Part shown: positions 6,473-10,448 of the stretch, in pieces
Layout: every line of letters begins with the position of its first letter
Position numbering within the stretch: position 1 is the first letter of the stretch
Origin: CAYJBH01 sp964369445
GTDB taxonomy: Bacteria; Bacillota; Clostridia; Oscillospirales; Ruminococcaceae
Length of the DNA stretch: 10,448 bases
NCBI GenBank assembly: GCA_964369445.1
Contig: CAYJFU010000067.1
Coordinates: 1 to 10,448, forward strand
Direction of reading: 5' to 3'
Translations under genes and position numbers: made by a program
Notes under the pieces: model-generated
Told to the model about the DNA's origin: nothing
Seen by the model: the letters and a program-made list of their open reading frames with translations, nothing else
Database searches by the model: none

Positions 6473-9400
6473 ATGAACAATCTACTGGTTACAGTCATAT
6501 TTGAAAACGGCTTTCAAGAGATATATCTGCCGGCGGTGGATAACCGCTCTCACCCAATTGAGGTACGTCCTTCGGTCAGCGGTCTGCCGCAGGACATAGT
6601 ACTGCCTTTTGAGGTCTGGAGTGGTGAGTGGTCCATTGTCGGCTCAGGTCAATTTGTCATAACACTGGACGAAACGGTTGTCGAGAGCACCGTTTTACAA
6701 CCGGGAAAACTTTTAAACTGCACCGTAAATGGCACGGATGTTGTGTTTTCGCTTACCGTCACGCAGTCGGACTCCGGCAACACGTCCTTTGAAAAGTACT
6801 TTTTAGACCTTTCCGGCATCGGCTCGGTCACTATCGGAAGCAACACCGCCGGTAACGTTATAGCCTATACAAATAGATTTTGTTCCCCTGCGCACGCCGA
6901 GATAACGACCGAAAACGGCACCGTCTACATAGCCGATAAAAACAGTGTTAACGGCACATTTGTCAACGGCAGGCTTTTGACCGCAAAACAACCGCTTTTG
7001 TACGGCGATGTCATATACATTGTCGGCTTAAAACTTGTGTATCTTGACAAAATTTTTGCGATAAACAACCCAAAAGGTGAGTGCCAAGTCAACGAACAGC
7101 GCCTTAAAAAGATAAAAATTCAACCGACAGAGTTCAGTGAAGAGGTGGCCGAGGTCTCCGGCGACGAGCAATATTTTCTCAGAACACCTCGTAAGGTGGA
7201 GCTGGTTGACAGAGAGGGTTTTAGCATCGAGCGCGCACCGACTAAGTCAACACAAAGGCAACAGCCTCTGTTTATGACACTCGGGCCGTCCTTTACGATG
7301 GTGATACCGATGCTTGCCGGCACAATGCTCAGCGGTGGCGGCTCCAACATAGCAAGCGCTGTGGTTATGTCGCTCGGCGCGGCGGTTATCGGCGGCGGCT
7401 GGGCGGTCATGAACATCCGTTACAACCGTAGCGAAGCGGAAAAAACCGAGGGGTTCCGTGTTAACAGCTACACACAGTACCTTGAAAAGATGAACGCGCA
7501 GATAGCACATAAAATTGATTACAACCGCAATGTGCTGTACAAAATGCTCCCAAGTGCCGAGGAAGCGGTCAACTTCGCCATGAGTGACAGTCCGCGCCTT
7601 TGGGAAAAAAGCAGCGTACACTCCGACTTTTTGCACGTGACACTGGGCAACTGCGACATACCCACCTTTAACGAGGTGAAAATTGCCAAAGAGCAGGGAA
7701 TGGTCTCCTACGACCCGTTAAATGACAGCCTTGACGAGATAAAGGCAAAAACCTGCATGTTGAGCAACGTGCCGTCCGAGCTATCACTTGACAGCAACAT
7801 GATGGTAGGTCTTGTCAGCCAAAGCAGGGCAAAAGCACTTAACCTTGTCAGGGTTATAACAGCGCAACTTACGGCGCTCCACCCCTACACCGAACTGCGC
7901 ACCGCGTTCCTCTACCCGATGAACGAGTACGACATGTGGGATCACACAAGGTTTGTGCCGCATACATGGTCGCCGGACGGCAGTGTGCGAATGATCGCCA
8001 ACGACAAAAACAGCGTGGGTGACGTGCTCTACTTCCTGTCCACCGTTGTGCGCGACAGGCTTGAAAAATACAAGGGCAAAAAGGTTGAAGAAAAGATTCT
8101 GCCGCATTACATCGTCGTTGTCGGCGACATTTCTCTCATCGAAAATGAGCCGATGGCAAAATATCTGCTCAACCCGACATTGGAACTTGGTATGACAGTC
8201 GTGTTCCCGGTCAGCTCCACCGACAAACTTCCTGCGGCGTGCAGTGCCATCGTCCGCGATGACGATGACTACAGAGGCTTTTACAGCACAAGCGGCGGTT
8301 TTAATGAGCGCACTAACGTTGCGTTTTCCGAGCTATCCGTGGTCGCCATGAACAGCTACACAAGAAAACTGTCCGGTTTCAAGGTGCGTGAGCTTGGTTC
8401 CTCCGCCGCCATACCCGAAATGCTGACGTTTTTGGATATGTACAAGACCTCAAATGTCGAAGAGCTTGAGGTCATGAAAAAGTGGCTGGAAAATCGTACG
8501 TATGAGAGCATGAAAGCGATGGTCGGATACAAGTCCGGCGGTCAACCGCTCTACCTCGATATACANNNNNNNNNNAAAGTATCACGGCCCTCACGGTCTT
8601 GTCGCCGGTACCACCGGTTCAGGTAAATCCGAAACGCTGCAAAGCTACATACTTTCACTTGCCGTGAACTATCACCCGCATGAGGTTGCGTTTATCCTCA
8701 TCGACTACAAGGGCGGTGGTATGGCGCAAAGCTTTATCGGCCTGCCACACCTTGCCGGCGTTATCACCAACCTCGGCGGCAATGCTACCGACCGTGCTCT
8801 GCTGTCCATTAACGCCGAGATTAAGCACCGCCAAAAGGTGTTTAACGACTACAAGGTCAAGCACATTGACGCTTATATCGAGCTGTACCGCTCCGGCGTT
8901 GCAACCGAGCCGATGCCGCATCTGCTCATAATTGCGGACGAGTTCGCCGAGCTTAAAAAAGAACAACCCGAGTTTGTACGTGCCCTTGTCTCCGCCGCGC
9001 GCGTCGGTCGTTCGTTGGGTGTTAACCTGATACTGGCGACGCAAAAACCGTCCGGTGTCGTTGACGATGAGATATGGTCCAACACACGTTTCCGTCTATG
9101 CTTGCGCGTTGCCGACAAGCAGGACAGCACCGAGATGCTCAAAAGACCCGATGCCGCATTTATCACCGGCACAGGTCGCGGCTACTTCCAGGTCGGCAGT
9201 GACGAGATTTTCGACGAATTCCAAAGCGGTTGGTCAGGTGCTGAGTACACGCCAAACGTCCCCTTTACCGACGATAAAAACGATAAGGTAGAGCTTATCA
9301 ACCTTATCGGTAAAAATGCCGTACCAAAGAAAAAGAGCAAGAAAAAGAGCGATAACATCGCAAAACTGACCCAGCTGGACGCTATTGTAAGGCATTTAAA

Positions 9401-10448
9401 CGCTGTTGCCACGCAAAACAGCATAGCCGCACTGCGCCAAATCTGGCTGGAGCCGCTGCCCTCGACGGTGTACCTCGAGCAGTTGCACATACCGCAAAAA
9501 CCACAGGGCATGTCACTTGTATTGCCTATCGGTTATGCCGACAGCCCAGAGACACAAAGCCAGTTTGCCGTCAGCGTCGACTTTTTGCGTGACGGTCACC
9601 TGCTTGTCTGCGGCAGTAGCGGCAGTGGTAAAACCACCTTATTACAGACGCTTATCTACAGCGCGGTAACGCGATACAACGTCGACGAGGTCAACCTCTA
9701 CATAGCGGATTTCTCCAGTAGAACGATGACGGTGTTCGGCGACCTGCCACAGGTGGGCGGCGTTATGTTTGAGGGCGAGGACGACAAGATAGAGCAGGTG
9801 TTTGACCTGCTAAAAAACACCCTGTCCGAGCGCAAAAACAAGTTCAGCCGTTTGGGCATAGGTTCCTATCGCGACTATATCACCCAGTCGGACGACTGCC
9901 CTGCGATACTTTTCTTTATCGACAACTACGTCGCGTTTGCTGACAGCTACGACAGGTATGAGGATACACTCATCCAGCTGACGCGCGAGGCGGCAAGTTA
10001 CGGCATTTTCATCGTGCTTGCCATCAACAACACCGGCGACATTCGCGGTCGTATGAGACAGAACTTTACCAACGGCATTGCGCTTCAGATGGCGGATAAG
10101 TTTGAGTATGAGTCCGTTTTGGGCACGCGCAGTGAAATACTTCCGGACGACAGAACACCCGGACGCGGACTTATTAAAGCGCCGTTGCCGCTTGAGTTTC
10201 AGGTGGCGCTGTGCGTAAAAGAAGACCCCGGCACCAGTCCTGCCCAGACGTTGCGCAGAAAGTTTGCCGAGCTTAAAAGCGACAAGGGCGTAAAAAAGCT
10301 TGGCGCTAAGGTGGAGGGTATAATTTGTGACGAGTTTGTCAAAAGCGATGCCGTGACGGCACTGGATGCAAACACCGTTGCCATCGGTGTCAACAGCGAA
10401 ACGCACGAGCTGTTTACCGCCGACCTTGATAAAATATTCTGCTACAGC
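6473..10448 (+). CDS. essC: type VII secretion (T7SSb) motor ATPase EssC, 3' end outside window and split by an assembly gap
   Basis: EssC is the membrane-bound hexameric motor that recognises and drives WXG100/LXG substrates through the Firmicute type VII secretion machine. About 1,323 residues are visible if the N-gap replaces 3 nt. The order is: a degenerate first FHA region (about 1-95), a second FHA domain (about 107-195) with IGS (121-123), SPAH (138-141) and NSVNGTFVNG (157-166); two membrane helices (about 267-287 and 291-314); a stalk and inactive-ATPase-like region (about 330-690); FtsK/SpoIIIE domain D1 with Walker A GTTGSGKS (710-717), IDYKGGGMA and Walker B LLIIADE (815-821); and D2 with Walker A GSSGSGKTT (1045-1053) and FFIDN at the Walker B site (D1148), where N replaces the usual E. 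A third ATPase domain, normal for the family (about 1,480 aa), lies beyond the window. The frame changes across 8566-8575 because the gap length is nominal, not because the gene is broken. GAGAG precedes the ATG by 6 nt. Confidence 0.95.
8566..8575. other. assembly gap of 10 Ns inside essC
   Basis: The coding frame before the gap (codons starting at positions 2 mod 3) and after it (0 mod 3) agree only if the true missing length is a multiple of 3, whereas 10 Ns are shown. Upstream reads LYLDI then CA-; downstream reads A then KYHGPHGLVAGTTGSGKS. EssC proteins commonly have HEK at this spot, which would need only 3 missing bases. The Ns are thus probably a fixed-size placeholder. Confidence 0.9.

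Noticed and set aside
8566..8626. Apparent frameshift and early stop in essC after the N run
   Set aside because: The frame change is explained by the nominal length of the assembly gap; homology resumes at once in another frame with an intact Walker A motif.

Overview
The window looks like a chromosomal segment from a clostridial Firmicute. The evidence is strong AGGAGG-type ribosome sites, sigma-A-like promoters with 17-bp spacers, AT-rich intergenic DNA around more balanced coding DNA, a meso-diaminopimelate dehydrogenase, and an EssC-type (type VIIb) secretion ATPase. The species cannot be named from the sequence. A run of 10 Ns (8566-8575) marks an assembly join inside essC, so this is probably a draft or metagenomic contig.

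Layout. On the minus strand at the left edge is the 5' two-thirds of ddh (meso-DAP dehydrogenase, lysine and peptidoglycan precursor synthesis), reading off the window. A 413-bp divergent intergenic region follows, with a promoter on each strand. On the plus strand come a classical NADP(H)-type short-chain dehydrogenase (1071-1889) and a large membrane-anchored c-di-GMP protein (2166-4829). The latter has an extracytoplasmic Cache-like sensor, a degenerate GGDEF domain (GVDEF), an EAL domain with its catalytic residues intact, and an unusual C-terminal PAS domain.

The 567 bp between 4830 and 5396 is not coding. It holds a 14-bp inverted repeat, then what appears to be a roughly 250-nt highly structured RNA (about 4928-5188) with a closing stem, several internal helices and a likely pseudoknot. 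A textbook intrinsic terminator lies at 5250-5280. The G-U pairs and the T-tract place this RNA on the plus strand.

Next come a 238-aa single-pass membrane protein (5397-6113) with a cytoplasmic coiled coil and a small extracytoplasmic beta-rich domain, a 359-bp spacer full of repeats and a leader hairpin, and then essC (6473 to past the right edge). EssC is the FHA- and FtsK/SpoIIIE-containing motor of type VII secretion. Usual T7SSb partners (EsxA/WXG100, EsaA, EssA, EssB, EsaB) are not in the window. The 238-aa protein is therefore the only possible local partner, and that link rests on position and topology alone.

The genes do not form one pathway. Each main gene has its own candidate promoter, so this is a series of short transcription units. 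The best candidates for something new are the structured RNA and the coiled-coil membrane protein beside essC.
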